Shown here in pieces: positions 36,530 through 47,570 of a DNA stretch of 64,000 nt (the stretch's first letter is position 1; each line of letters begins with the position of its first letter). The notes below the pieces were generated by a model. The model was not told the origin of the DNA. It searched no databases and worked only from the letters and a program-made list of their open reading frames with translations. Both the position numbers and the translations under genes were made by a program. Source of the DNA: Eurosta solidaginis. Lineage: Eukaryota > Arthropoda > Insecta > Diptera > Tephritidae. The stretch covers positions 172,582,645 through 172,646,644 of the forward strand of contig NC_090319.1 of the NCBI RefSeq assembly GCF_040869045.1. The letters run 5' to 3'.

Positions 36530-36990
36530 TATATTAGTTTCTGATATTTGGTTTGTCTTCCATTGGACTTTACGGCTTCTTGAAACCGATTAGGCATCGA
36601 ATGCACCAATTTTTTTGTAACATCAGGACCGATTTTTGCAAATTCTTCCTTTTAAATTCCTTTAGTAAGTTTTTTGATGTTATAGCCCGTTCTCTGATCT
36701 TTCTGTCAAGATGATCCCATAGATGTTCCATGGGATTTAAGTCCGGTGATTGTGGGTTGTTTTTAAGGTATGGGGAGTGTTATATAAGATCCACAATCGA
36801 ACAATTTCGGCAGTACGCTTGGGGACGTTGTCGTGCTGAAAGTGATAATCGGATTCTATGCCTAGCTTTTGCGCGCTCTTTGTCAAATTTTCTTTTAGTA
36901 TACTCACGTAGGTATACTTATCTATAGTATTTTCTATAAAAACGAGTTCTCCAACCCCAGCAGACGACATACAACCCCATACCATGACTC
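36530..36990 (-). pseudogene. Tc1 transposase, C-terminal half, inverted arm
   Basis: Minus-strand frame with MVWGCMSSAGVGELVF, GIESDYHFQHDN and TAEIVRLWILYN, then in a shifted frame the DLNP-type third catalytic motif. The usual second Asp motif (HDNDPKH) reads HDNVPKR, so the catalytic Asp is lost. Tc1 transposases cut and paste at TA sites. Confidence 0.8.
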
Positions 36991-37009
36991 CACCGCAAAC
37001 GATTTAATC

Positions 37010-37970
37010 GACTTTCATTTGCTCAAGCGCATTTATGCAAGAAAGTTGAGTTTTGGGACAAGGTGATATTTTCCGATGAGAGTGAGTTCTTTGTTTACCG
37101 ATCAGATGGACGTACTTTGGTTTGGAGAAGGCAGAATACCACATTAAATCCAAAGAATATTCTAACCAACGCATAACTTTACCATATGATTCCATACGAA
37201 GTATGGACTATGAATAAAGAAAATATGCAAAGAAGGCAATTGGGGTAAGGTTTATAACAACTAAGGCATGACGTGGCTGAATGCGTTTATAACACTTCAA
37301 CCATCGTAGGAGTGCAGGGTTCGAATCCCACTCCCGGGAGAAAAGGCTTTGAAGAGATTTAAAAAAGGTATAATCGAAACAGCTGTTACCTTGTCCGTCC
37401 TGATGTCACGTTGTTTAAATTTTTCCCAAATTATTAAATAAATTCTAACTACGGTTAAATACGGTGGCGGTGTAGTCATGGTTTGGGGTTGTATGTCGTC
37501 TGCTAGGGTCGGAGAACTCGTATTTATAGAAAATACAATGGATAAGTATGCCTACTTGAGTATACTAAAAGAAAATTTGGCAAAGAGCGCGCGAAAGCTA
37601 GGCATAGAATCCGATTATTACTTTCAGCACCACAGCGTCCCCAAGCATACAGCCGAAATTGTTCGATTGTGGATCTTATATAACCCTCCCCACACCTTAA
37701 AAACAACCCACAATCACCAGACTTAAATCCCATAGAACATCTATGGGATCATCTTGACAGAAAGATCAGAGAACGAGCTATAACATCAAGAAACTTACTG
37801 AAGGAATTTAAAAGGAAGAATTTCCAAAAATCGGTCCTGATGTTACACAAAAATTGGTACACTCAATGCCTAATCGGCTTCAAGAAGCCGTAAAGTCCAA
37901 AGGAAGACAAACCAAATATCAGAAACTAGTATATTTCATTATTTTTATTAATTAATTCAAGGTGACGAAC
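37010..37970 (+). pseudogene. Tc1 transposase, catalytic domain, direct arm
   Basis: Plus-strand sequence with LSFAQAHLCKKVEFWDKV and IFSDESEFFVY (first catalytic Asp), interrupted by a SINE (37167-37449), then VMVWGCMSSARVGEL, FQHHSVPKHTAEIV (second Asp changed to Val) and, after a frameshift, SPDLNPIEHLWDHLDRK (third residue region). It continues to FKKP near 37890. Inactive. Confidence 0.85.
37167..37449 (+). mobile_element. tRNA-derived SINE or tRNA-like insertion
   Basis: Inserted in the Tc1 gene between two copies of ATTCTAAC (37159-37166 and 37442-37449); removing one copy plus the insert restores reading continuity. It carries a B box GGTTCGAATCC (37318-37328) and an A-box-like GTGGCTGAATGCG (37273-37285), as in tRNA-derived SINEs transcribed by RNA polymerase III. 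The head does not lie at the very end of the insert, so assignment is tentative. Confidence 0.6.
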
Positions 37971-38399
37971 ACTGTTGTCCACATAATTTAGTAATTATTT
38001 TACTTTAATCGTATTTATTTTAAATATTGAAGCGTTGATTAAAAGCTTTTCAGTACTATAACAAAGCTAATACATTGTAATAACTAATAAGATTTGAATT
38101 AAAAATATTTAAATAAAGTTGTGGGCGTGGAATATTATTAAAGAGCACATTCAGTAAATGAAGAACACTTGTGTCTATATGTGTATGTATATATCTTCAT
38201 AAATAAAATAAAAAACGAACAGGCAATAATAGAAACAAAACTGCAGCAATTTTCAGCTGGAGACGAGCCATATCGGAAACGCAAGATAAAATATAAAGAC
38301 TTGGTTTTTTTAATTTTGTAAATTCATTTGAAAATGACAAACGCGAAAAGATTTAATTAATTAATAAATAAAGAGTTTCTGAATTTTGAGAAAAATTTA

Positions 38400-38545
38400 A
38401 TTTTTTTTTCTGTCGTCTGATTACTTTCTGAATTTTGCCTTCTGAAATTTGACTTCTGAATTTTCACTTCTGAAATTTTACTTCTGCAATTTGACTTCTG
38501 AAATTATACTTCTGAGTTTTGGCCTCTGAATTTTGTCTTTCTGAA
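38400..38545. repeat. Short tandem repeat based on 'cttctgaaattttga'
   Basis: About eight degenerate 16-bp units, with a related shorter run at 36080-36130. Non-coding. Confidence 0.7.
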
Positions 38546-39660
38546 AAAAGGGTTCTGACTAATGTTTTCTGAAAAAAGGTGTTTCTGCATTTTTGTTTTC
38601 TGTATTTATGGGGAGCACCAAATTTGGAAAAGATTCGTATCTGAACAGTCGGTTGTATGGGATATATGCCATATATACTACCGATCTCAACGATTTTTGC
38701 AGACAACAATATGTTCCATATACGACAGCAATTTGTAAATTTTGAAGGTCCTATCTGATAAATTGAGAAAGATATGACAAAAAAAACCTCTTCTGAAAAA
38801 TCGGTTATATGGGGGATATATGTTGTAATGGTCCGATCCGGTCTGTTCCGACAATCTAATCTGACACCAAAATACATCCGTCGACCAAATTTCATCAAGA
38901 TATCTTAACAATTGGGAGGCTAGTTTGCATTCAAACAGACAGACCTACATGGTTGAATCAACTCAGATCGTCATCGATAATTTCGGTATACTTATTGATG
39001 GTTCTATCTCTTCTCCTTTATAAACTTACAAATTTGAAATTCATGGCAAACTTAATATACCATTTCATTTTCATGAAAGGCATAAAGATATCAAAATCGG
39101 TTAAACCGTTTTTGAGTTTTAGCAAGACTAACGCACAGCTATTCATTTTAATATTTATAGATGTACAACTCAATATTAATGCAGTATATAGTGTGCCCTG
39201 AACAGTTTAAGTTAGTCTTTAGTTAAGTTCATACTATTAAGTATTCTACATATTCCTTGTGTAAATAATATGTCGTAATTTTTATAAAATGTATTATTTA
39301 TTCAATTAAACTCTTATAATAAAGCAAAGTAATTTTAATTTGTAAAAATGAAAAAGTGCCAGACGTGTGGCTAAAAATCAGTTCTTGGAATTATTTTTTG
39401 CTTCCTTCTATTTTGACAGGTCACGGTAGAATTGTTCGGTTGCTTTTGGTGTTGCTCTGCAACAGGGTTGTTTGACGCCGCTGGCGGAGTTGCCACAATA
39501 CCACCCCTGAAATGCTTCATTACCTGATTATAAAACAGTAGCGTAACATTTTAGTTCCTTAGGCAAATCTGATTTGACTGATCCAAACAACATTTTAGTT
39601 TTCTTATGTTTTCAAATCAACCGACTCTAATATATATGCCTATATTTTAATAATAACAGA
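38546..39660. other. Dispersed-repeat-like non-coding sequence
   Basis: Around 38560-39070 the text ('accaaatttcatcaagatat', 'acagacagacctacatgg') resembles the tail of repeat D and similar fly repeats. No gene is supported from 39080 to 39660. Confidence 0.4.
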
Positions 39661-39667
39661 AGCACAG

Positions 39668-39997
39668 ATGGGTGAGGAAAGCAATAGAGGAAACAGTAAC
39701 CAAAGCCATGAGGATGATATGCTGGATTCTGCTCGAAATGACGAGGTTATTCAAGATGATGAAAGCGATAATGATTTTCCGTTTAACGATCCAGAGACCG
39801 AGTCAGATTCCGATGACAACCACAGTAATCAAGATGCACAAAGAAGCTTGCAAACTGGGGCTACAGTTGGTTCTGAATCAGGTGACTTTTTGAAATTATA
39901 TAAAATGTATGCTTGGATCGATACATCATTCCATTTCTGCGTTAACCACCTGACTAATCCTTTTAGAGTGTATAAATTGTGCACTTTTACCGTATAA
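39668..39997 (+). CDS. Short acidic open frame, possible first exon (uncertain)
   Basis: 109 codons starting [17 protein letters not shown]. Residues 1-70 are strongly acidic and serine/asparagine rich ([20 protein letters not shown]), unlike the AT-rich random frames around it. A donor-like TCAG/GTGACT lies near 39880, after which the frame loses its acidic character, so a spliced exon of about 70 codons is possible. Acidic N-termini like this occur in host regulatory proteins and in some transposases. No domain is visible and no downstream exon was found. Confidence 0.25.
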   Translation: MGEESNRGNSNQSHEDDMLDSARNDEVIQDDESDNDFPFNDPETESDSDDNHSNQDAQRSLQTGATVGSESGDFLKLYKMYAWIDTSFHFCVNHLTNPFRVYKLCTFTV

Positions 39998-39999
39998 AA

Positions 40000-40459
40000 A
40001 TAACTAGTATCGACCAGGGTCGAAATTCCTCCAACTTGTATATTTTTCAACTCACTCTATGCATCCAGTGCTTAACTGCGTAATAGTTGAGCAGTGAGTG
40101 GAAAAATAGCAGCATCACTCAGTGATCGACATTTTTGTCCTTTATTTTGATTAAAAAACAGTCGGTTATATTTTATAAAATACTAGCGCAACCATATTTT
40201 ATGTATATTTTCTGCTAAGAATGTAATAATGTACTACCCACTCTTGCATGAAATGCCAACATTTTTAAATTCGTTAACGTTATAAACAATTTGTTTATAA
40301 CAACTTTGAAAAAAACCAAAACGCAAAAAGGTAACAATTCATATAGCATTACGTACATAAGTAATTTGAATTGTAGAACGTAAAAAATTATTACATAAAA
40401 TAAGGTACATTTTCTTCATTAATTCAAGACTTCCGTAAATACAACATTCTTTGTTTAAT
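40000..40459. other. Non-coding interval
   Basis: AT-rich; no supported feature. Confidence 0.4.
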
Positions 40460-41480
40460 TGTAAATTCCACGAATGAGAAAAGATTGCTTTTGTGGTGCC
40501 CCAGTTCGTGGCAGAGCGACATATAGTGGATCGTAAGAAAGGCCCTCATTGGTCTACGCAAACATAGTTAAAGGCTTTTCCTTGGGTTGAATTTTTTTAA
40601 TTGGACTCTTTTGAATGTAAAAGTAGGTGTTTCGCCTTCTGCAGAGCCCGTTAATATGATCGCTTGTATGATATTAAGCACCAATTGCGTGAGTTGTAGT
40701 CGAGTACCATGACATAAATTGAGAGGCTTGAGATGGTATCCTAGAGGGGCTTAAAGAGTTAAAAATCTCCATTGGATAGTGAACAACGTCCTCTTTAACT
40801 GTCACTTCATCAAAAGAATTTTAAAATTGGCAATCTGTTTATATACTTTCACAAACAGCTTTATCAATTTCGTCTTCGGCTGAGTTCGTTGAAGTGACGA
40901 TAGTTCATAGTCATATTAGCACTTGGAGTGCTTGTGGTGCAAGTTAGCTATATCTAAATATACATTATCTATAAATTCTTCAATTGTTCTGACGAAGAGT
41001 CCTACGATTTCCATCATTATTGCATAACCATCGCAGGTTATGGGCTCGTAGCAGTTGCCTGTTTTCAGTATGAAGGCCAGCTCCACAAATATTCACTCGC
41101 ATGTTGGCTGACAATTTTAACGTTTGTACATTCGAACACATATCTGATTTCCTTATGCACTTTGGTAGCACTGGTAGAGTTTGTTAAAGTCTCCTGTGAA
41201 TACAAATGTATGTTTGCCGCCTGAAAAGTTTTTAAATCTTTAAGTGATAAATCGACAGCATCGAGTGGCACTTATGAGACACTGTGCACGCGTCCCATAT
41301 TATAAGCGATGCTTTCTGAAGAACATCGGCCGTGGGACAATATTTTTTATCGAGCATGCCTCCCTGTAGAAAAGTGTCAGCAGTGCTTGAAGAAGCAACT
41401 GCAACAGCAAGTTTACCTTCAACACGAACTTTAGCTAACAAAGTAAAACGTTTTACGTGTTCCCCCAGGCGCATCTATAA
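40460..41480 (-). pseudogene. Decayed Pif1-type helicase of a Helitron
   Basis: Minus-strand pieces follow the order of a Helitron Pif1 helicase: GKLAVAVASS and LIIWDACTVSHK (Walker B region, normally WDE) around 41290-41440, LDAVDLSLKDLKTFQ around 41215-41260, LSANMRV near 41105, then EVTVKEDVVHYPMEIFNSL and a degenerate C-terminal YVALPRTG-like stretch around 40490-40800. Frames shift several times and stops are present. The Rep/HUH part and the hairpin 3' end were not found. Helitrons move by rolling-circle replication. Confidence 0.55.
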
Positions 41481-41959
41481 AAAAAATATATCCATAATTT
41501 TCTTCCACACTGGAGCAGACCCTGTCGTATACTCGTTTCTCTCTTTTTAGCTTGTGCTCATTTTCTAATGAAAATTGGTGCAGCTCTTGGGTGTTGTGAA
41601 TTATTTAGCAAATGTTAGAAACGGGGTCTACGTCTGATCTACCGCGGTTAGATTTAGGAAAACCGAAATACTTTATACGTCCATATTTATCCATATAAAA
41701 ACACAAAATTACCAACGAGAATAAAGATTGTAATTAAAAGACACAGAAAGGCTGCGTTTATTAGATTCTTGTGTTGCTTTGTACGGAATTGACTGTTTTG
41801 ACCTTCCGCATTTGTCGCAAAACAATAACAAAGTAAAACACATTTTCGTTTTACATATAATTTGTTTGTTATTATGAAAAACAAAGCAATGCAATCGACA
41901 TTCTGCGAGCAAAACACTTGCATTTGCCAAGAGTGAACTGATAGCTCACATATACATAT
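41481..41959. other. Interval left of the hAT element
   Basis: No gene recognised. It ends with ATACATAT (41952-41959), the target duplication of the hAT element. Confidence 0.45.
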
Positions 41960-42195
41960 TAGAGATATACACCGCCGATAAACGCCGCCGCCGATTTAGG
42001 TGTTTTTCGCACGCCGCCGCCGAATGTCAAAAATATCGGCGCGGCGGCGGCGTTCGGTGCGGTACTATATTTTCTACTCATTTATGGATGTCTAGGCCCT
42101 TTATTGTACATGTCGAAAATTGGTCCGATATGGTCGAAAGGGGTATCAAGGGATGCGCATCACTGCTAGTTATAATAATCAAATTGCGAAATTTA

Positions 42196-42618
42196 ACTGT
42201 TGTTGTTGTAGCGATAATGACACCCCCCGAAGGCCCTGGGGAGTGTTATCGATGTTGATGGTCCTTCGCCGGATACAGATCCGGTACGTTCCGGTAACAA
42301 GCACCATATAGGTACTAGCCCGACTATCTCGGGAACGATTTGGTATGACCACATGCAACTTTCTAGGCCATCCCGCCCTCTCCTCCCTTACACCCATGAG
42401 GAGCTTGGGGTCGCTAGAGCCTCAGTTGTTAAAGAAACAGGATTCGTCACGGGTAGGTGAGATTGACAGTTGGGTTGGAGAAGCTATATATTGCGCTGGC
42501 AACCCCTTGAAATGGTTGCGCTTCACAACCCCTTGAATCAATTTGGTATTTTAGTTGCCTCTTACGATAGGCATACATACCGCGGGTATATTCTAAGCCC
42601 CCTAGCCCGCTGGGGGAG
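42196..42618. repeat. GC-rich dispersed repeat E, copy 1
   Basis: A distinct, GC-richer block with 'gccggatacagatccgg', 'ctcgggaacgatttgg', 'ggagaagctatatattg' and 'cgcgggtatattc'. Part of it recurs at 44757-44985. It lies inside the hAT element and may be a SINE or the 3' tail of a retroelement. Non-coding. Confidence 0.65.
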
Positions 42619-44093
42619 CGAAATTTGCCAAATTTAACTCTTTCTAACCGTTCAAAAGTTTTTTAAAAAACACGGATTTTGCATCAACCAATTCACGAAG
42701 TTATTAGAACAAAACACTAAACGAAAAGTTAAAAAAAAAATTTAAATGATCCAAGTGGAACATGTTTTTAAATCGTCAAGTTAAAAAAGGAAAAAAAAAA
42801 GGAAAAAAGGAAGTTACCCGAAAAAGGTGCCGATTTAAAAAAAAAAAATCCAATATCCCGATTGGCTAAAAGGATAAGCGAAAGCAGTGATGCTACATCC
42901 TTCAGTAGGTACAGGGGTTCAAACACTCCTTTGAAATGATTCTCACCTCATACTTATGATACGTATGAGAAGGGTTTGAAAAATCACGTGGCCTTATATT
43001 CAAACATCTGTTGTTTATATGCGAAACTTAAAAATAGCGTCCGAAATTTTACCATCTTTCAACACCCAAGTTTCCCGGTTTGACATTTCCTAAAGTTGGC
43101 GGCCCTATCCCCACTAGTCACTTGGAGTGAATCACATTGATTATAGCCTATAGCCTATCAACCAAGTTTAAATATCACCTACACGTTACGACTCCTGCTA
43201 TATATGTGAGTACGTAGGAACACTCAAAGTAATGAAGTAAAAGCTTTCCCAAGACAATCGAACAAATGACGGGTTGCTACTACCCTAACGTAGTGGACAG
43301 TTGAACTAGTCTAAAAAGTGAAGCTACGCGGTTATGCATAATGAACTCTTGCATCAAAAGACCGGAAAACAACAGTTTGGGCTAAGCATGTAACCTTAAC
43401 ATCTTTCAACTTAAAATCGGTCGACCAACATTACAAAATTCGGTTTGGTTTAACGAAGACTATTGAAATCAATGTTTCGAACACAAAGGTTCGTAAATTT
43501 TGGTCTACATTTAAAAAAACTTTATCCAGGGTCCTTGTAAAATTTAAATTATGTAGATGCGCCGAGGATTATACTATTTTCACCCATGAATTAATACTTG
43601 GACTGCCTACGATTTCGAGGGCGGCATGCTTGGCCGAATAGTTACTCCCAAACTTTTAAAGGTGTCTGGTAGTGGTCGGCAGCATAGCGCGAAAAAAAAT
43701 CCTTTAGAAATTCTTCGGAGCTACACCTAGAGCTCCTAGGAAAGTGTCGTCGACGAAGGTATGAGTTCGAAGTCGCAGTCCTACAGTTTCTGTTCTGGTA
43801 TGTGGTGTGAGGGTCTGTAGGCGTGGTAACGACTGGTCATCAGGATTGTTACTGTTCGCACATCGGAAATTATAGCTCTTATAACAGCCGAAAAATGGAG
43901 GCACCCTTTCAACAAAAGACCATCACTGGTACTAATCGTTAAATCGTACCAAGAGAGTCATGAGTATAAAAATACCATTAATAGCAACCGTAAGTCGCCT
44001 TTGTACGTGACAAGCACCGACCCACAAAAGATTAAAAAAATCGTCTCGGCAACGAGTATTAGGAGTTAGCCCAGAACATCTCTTTCGGTGAAA

Positions 44094-44309
44094 CTACGCT
44101 TTGCACGAGACATACAGACAAAAGTGTGACCATTTTAAGTACTTAAATTTTTTCCGGCAGACGCAGCAGTAAGGCTCTCTTACACCGGGGTTAGCTTCGA
44201 AGCCTCCCTGGAGTAAGTAAACGAAGGACAGTCCCTCCGCAAGGAGCCACTCCTGAAACTTTTTGAACGATCCGCGAGACTTTGAGGCAAAAACCCCGGA
44301 TCTTTCCAC
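44094..44309 (-). pseudogene. Possible N-terminal remnant of the hAT transposase
   Basis: 71-codon frame with SRGSFKKFQEWL and a cysteine pair in CCVCRKKF followed by His and Cys residues. A BED-like zinc finger after a short N-terminal segment is typical of hAT transposases, which fits the location near the element's end. The downstream catalytic part is not recognisable, so this is weak. Confidence 0.3.
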
Positions 44310-44477
44310 ATTGGCAAAACCTTTCCTAAATATAATTTTTTAATAGAAAAATCAAGCTTCGTAAAGTAAGAAAGCCGGTGTATGACGGCGCGCCGGCCAC
44401 GCCGCCGCCGCCGGTATATAATAGTGCCTACGCCGCCGCCGCCGATAAAGTGATCGGCTTAAACCTCTAATACATAT

Positions 44478-44756
44478 CGTTAGCTTAATGTGAAAATGTG
44501 CTAAGTCACTTTTTTTTTTAAATTGTATTTTAATGCAGTTTTAAAACTGAATTCAAAATACATCGATCACAAAAAAAAAATATTAAACTTTTTCATTTTT
44601 ACGTGCTGTGGGCAATGATGTGTAAATGTGCTAAGTCGTCAGCTGTTAAAAAAAAATGTGTTAAGTCAACCTGTCAATAATATCAATTTGAATTACTAGT
44701 CATTTCTTTGTGCGCGCATTTTATTTAATTCATTCAGTCTAAAAGTACATGTACTA
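44478..44756. other. Sequence with recurring 'gtgctaagtc' motifs
   Basis: The first 37 bp (44478-44514) recur in perfect inverted form at 62009-62045. 'GTGCTAAGTC' or close variants recur near 44629 and 44658. No gene. Confidence 0.5.
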
Positions 44757-44985
44757 CTAGCTCCGACCATCTCGGGAATGATTTATATGATCACAATAAA
44801 CCTTCTAGGCCATCCCTCCCTCCCCACCCCCTATTTCCATGAGGAACTTGGGGTCGCCAGAGCCTCGGCTGTCAATGAAACAGGATTCGCCACGATTGGT
44901 GAGTTGACAATTGGGTTGGAGAAGCTATATATTGTGCTGGAAACCCATTGAGAGGGTTGCGAACACAACCCCATGAAATTGGATT
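44757..44985. repeat. GC-rich dispersed repeat E, copy 2 (partial)
   Basis: Matches the central and 3' part of 42196-42618 with moderate divergence. Confidence 0.65.
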
Positions 44986-45079
44986 TACCCAATTGAGATA
45001 TGCCTTTGGTGTATTATAAACGCTTTGCGCTGACTATAATCCACTTCAATTCTTAAATGTCGATAACTACATGCTTCCA

Positions 45080-45576
45080 TCATATATAGTCTGTTATTAA
45101 ATTAATAACACTACTGAATCGATTTGCTAGATGTATAGTCCTAGTTATAGGTTCATTCATAGCATAATTCGTTTTATGAGTTATTTCGATAAATAATCTA
45201 TTATGCCAAAGATCACGCAGTGGAATATATGGAATGAACAAAGTAGATAAATCAGAGCAATTCGTGCTAAAGTTTATTACAATTATAGGCAAGCATGAGT
45301 GAGATAAAAGTTCTTCTGTCATGCAAAGCCTGAAAACCAAGCAATTTGTGACTGCTGGTATATGATGGGACGCCGTCTGGCCAGTGAAGCATACGTAAAA
45401 CAATTTTGTAAACAATTTTGGAACTCTCTCAATTTTATAGGAGTTAGATTCATAGAAAGGATTCCATATTATTGAGCAATATTCAACACCGCTTCTGACC
45501 AAGGATATATAAAGTGCCTTCAACGTCACAGGGTCCTTAAAGTCACTGGTATTACGTCTACTGAATCCAACCATTG
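45080..45576 (-). pseudogene. CR1/Jockey-type reverse transcriptase, C-terminal part, split by Transib
   Basis: Minus-strand coding region with VGFSRRNTSDFKDPVTLKAL, RSGVEYCSIIWNPF and TGQTASHHIPA, clearly related to residues 235-400 of the copy at 3322-4551 but older, with frameshifts and a truncated 3' end. The upstream part of the same gene lies beyond the Transib insertion at 49297-49442 (IYKLNAKYLNRCQ, KDLGVIFDSKLSFSSHIDF). Removing the Transib element and one CATTG makes the two parts contiguous. Confidence 0.85.
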
Positions 45577-45613
45577 CACAGTGTTTCGTGTAGAACAAGC
45601 TAGCTGGACAAAA
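45577..45613 (+). repeat. Transib left terminal inverted repeat
   Basis: CACAGTG (45577-45583) then a 24-bp spacer and ACAAAATTA, a weaker match to the V(D)J nonamer ACAAAAACC. It is identical over 37 bp to the inverse of the right end. Confidence 0.92.
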
Positions 45614-46330
45614 TTATTTTATGAGCTTTTCCGTTTCATATGCAGTCATTTATTACAACTACGTCATTTTTTTCAGCCATATGTTCTTTTTTTTTGATTT
45701 TTTTCCAAAATTTTACTTCATATGCATACATTTGCTTATTTCATATACAGTAACTTGAATAAGTGACATAGATCCAAAAAAATTTAAAGGACTTAAGAAT
45801 ATTACTTTATTTTACTTAAATTGAATGGACTCCAAATGTCAATACTCTAAAAAATTCTAACGGTTCCGAAAAAAAAAAATTATAATTTTTTATGAAAATT
45901 CGTCGAATTTTTCAAACATTTTTTAAATATAATTTAGTTTTTGTTATAGATCGTGACAAATTTTCTTATGGGAAATTTGTTAAAATAAATTTGCGAAAGC
46001 GAAAATTGTAAAAATTGTCCAAAAAGGGGTTTCTACTTATTTATGTGAGTGACTGTACATATGTACATACATATTTTGTATTTATTTGAGTATTTATCCT
46101 GGCACTACAATTTTTACAAAATTATTTTATAGTAACAGTCAGGAATGTAAAAGTGAATTACAATAATAATAATAACAATGTAAATATCTAAATTAATTAT
46201 GTGAAAATTACTTATTAAAAAAATTTAAAAGTAAAGTATCATACAAAGTAGAAAAGGCAATAGATTTAAATTAAATAAAACCTGATCCAACAAAAAGTTA
46301 TAGCGTAGGTTATCTTTTATAATTATGTCA
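45614..46330. other. Non-coding part of Transib downstream of the transposase
   Basis: AT-rich sequence between the transposase stop codon and the left terminus. No additional gene. Confidence 0.6.
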
Positions 46331-47563
46331 TTATTCGCTATCATCACTTTCATTCGATGAGTCACTTGTGGAATAGTCATGAGCATCAGCAACACTACTG
46401 TGAAAGCTTGAAACAACTGGGGTATTTATTGACTCCTCAACATTATCGGGGGACAGTAAATTTAAGACTTCTGAAGTCAGACTTTTAAATGTTTTCTTAG
46501 GTATCTCCCTAAAACTGTTAACTAAAGGATCCGATGTTATAAGCAACATATTCATAAGATCTCTATTCGTGGCTTCACGCGACTGCTTTTGTGTGTTATC
46601 ATCCCTGAATCGTCTCAAATATTTGTTACGGGCTTCCTGTGCTTCCTCAGAAAGTTGACCAATAGGTAAAATTGCTGATTTTATAATATCAGTACTATGC
46701 ACTAAGATTTTATGAACTGTAAAAGGCATATTAAACCATGGATAGAGATCTATGTATAGTTTTTTAGTCTCGACCGCAAAATTTTCAAATCTTTTGATAT
46801 TTATATTTACCCAGATGCTAATGCGCGAAGGAGTGTCGAATCTTTTGATGAGCGTTACATCCAATTCCGTAATCTCAGCACTAGCCTCAGAATTTTCGAA
46901 AAACCTACGAGCAGTGTTGCCGTCATTGGTATTGCCGAAACCTGGTTTTGGTTTATCTACTATCAATCCAAGTACACTTTTAAATTTATTCTGGATTTCG
47001 TTGGAACGTAGCTTTACACTCTCTTTATCTGCCTCATTCCTAAGCTGCCATTTTTTTACTTCGAGGCGATAACTTATGTGAAGCAAGCATTCAAAACATC
47101 TTATATATGCATGGAGAGTAGACAAACCAAAACCAAGATTATCTCGGTTAGGCGTAAAGTCCCGTAACTCATTATTCATATCTTTTGGAGTGGCACCACA
47201 AATATAACACTTTTGTGCGGAAGAAGTTTCAGTCAAAGCGTTGCAAACTTTTCCGTCAATCATTGTTAGAAGCATATTGCGATTTACGGAAACTTCGTAT
47301 TCTTCGAGCATGCACTTTGTTGGCAACAACGCAATTATCTCCTCTAAAAGTTTGTTCGTTTCAAAAACAATAAAATCTTTTGTTTCCTTAGAAAAAATAA
47401 ATTTAATTGGACGACAATACATGATAGAAGAAGGTCGAAGATTCTGCCAAACAATGTTACCTTTTTCATCCTGTAATTGAAGAGGAACGAAAGAAAATAA
47501 ACTCATCAGTGTCAGAACTGCATGTAAACTTTTGCTTATATGTGCTATGGCCAGAGCATTCAT
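46331..47563 (-). pseudogene. Transib transposase, catalytic core and C-terminus (RAG1-like)
   Basis: 410 codons, the first ~20 out of frame. Landmarks in order: CYIC (C119, C122), LHAYIRCFECLLHISYRLE (150-168), GFGNTNDGNTARRFF (208-222), PWFNMPFTVHKILVH with H284 and H289, and LPIGQLSEEAQEARNKYLRR (299-318). The C-x2-C and H-x4-H pairs correspond to RAG1's zinc-binding residues, and SEEAQEARNK to the region of RAG1's catalytic Glu. I cannot place the second catalytic Asp with certainty. The C-terminus is acidic and serine rich. With the other two pieces the protein would be about 700 residues, a normal Transib length. Confidence 0.92.
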
Positions 47564-47570
47564 CGCAACC

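Larger units (their letters stand above)
36285..38183. mobile_element. Tc1-type transposon rearranged head-to-head
   Basis: 1.9 kb bounded by TA dinucleotides (36283-36284 and 38184-38185) and inverted ends starting CACAT(G/A)TAGACA. Both outer arms (36285-36990 inverted, 37470-38183 direct) are the same 3' half of a Tc1 transposase gene and its terminus. The true 5' end is missing. The centre (36991-37466) holds the middle of the gene in + orientation plus a SINE insertion. Confidence 0.8.
41960..44469. mobile_element. hAT-type DNA transposon with GCC-rich subterminal repeats
   Basis: 2510 bp flanked by an 8-bp duplication ATACATAT (41952-41959 and 44470-44477). The ends read TAGAG...CTCTA, fitting the hAT terminal pattern (A at 2, G at 5). 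Both ends carry arrays of GCC/GGC (41970-42062 and 44380-44452), which at the left form a hairpin. The interior lacks a clear transposase; a minus-strand frame at 44094-44309 has CCVCRKKFKYLKWSHF, which could be a decayed BED-type zinc finger. Confidence 0.75.

Noticed and set aside
37262..37340. Possible functional tRNA gene
   Set aside because: A B box is present but no cloverleaf can be drawn with a matching acceptor stem; it lies in a flanked insertion, so SINE-like is better.
42120..42536. Frames of 63-72 codons in repeat E
   Set aside because: The same DNA recurs as a diverged non-coding repeat at 44757-44985 without keeping the frames.
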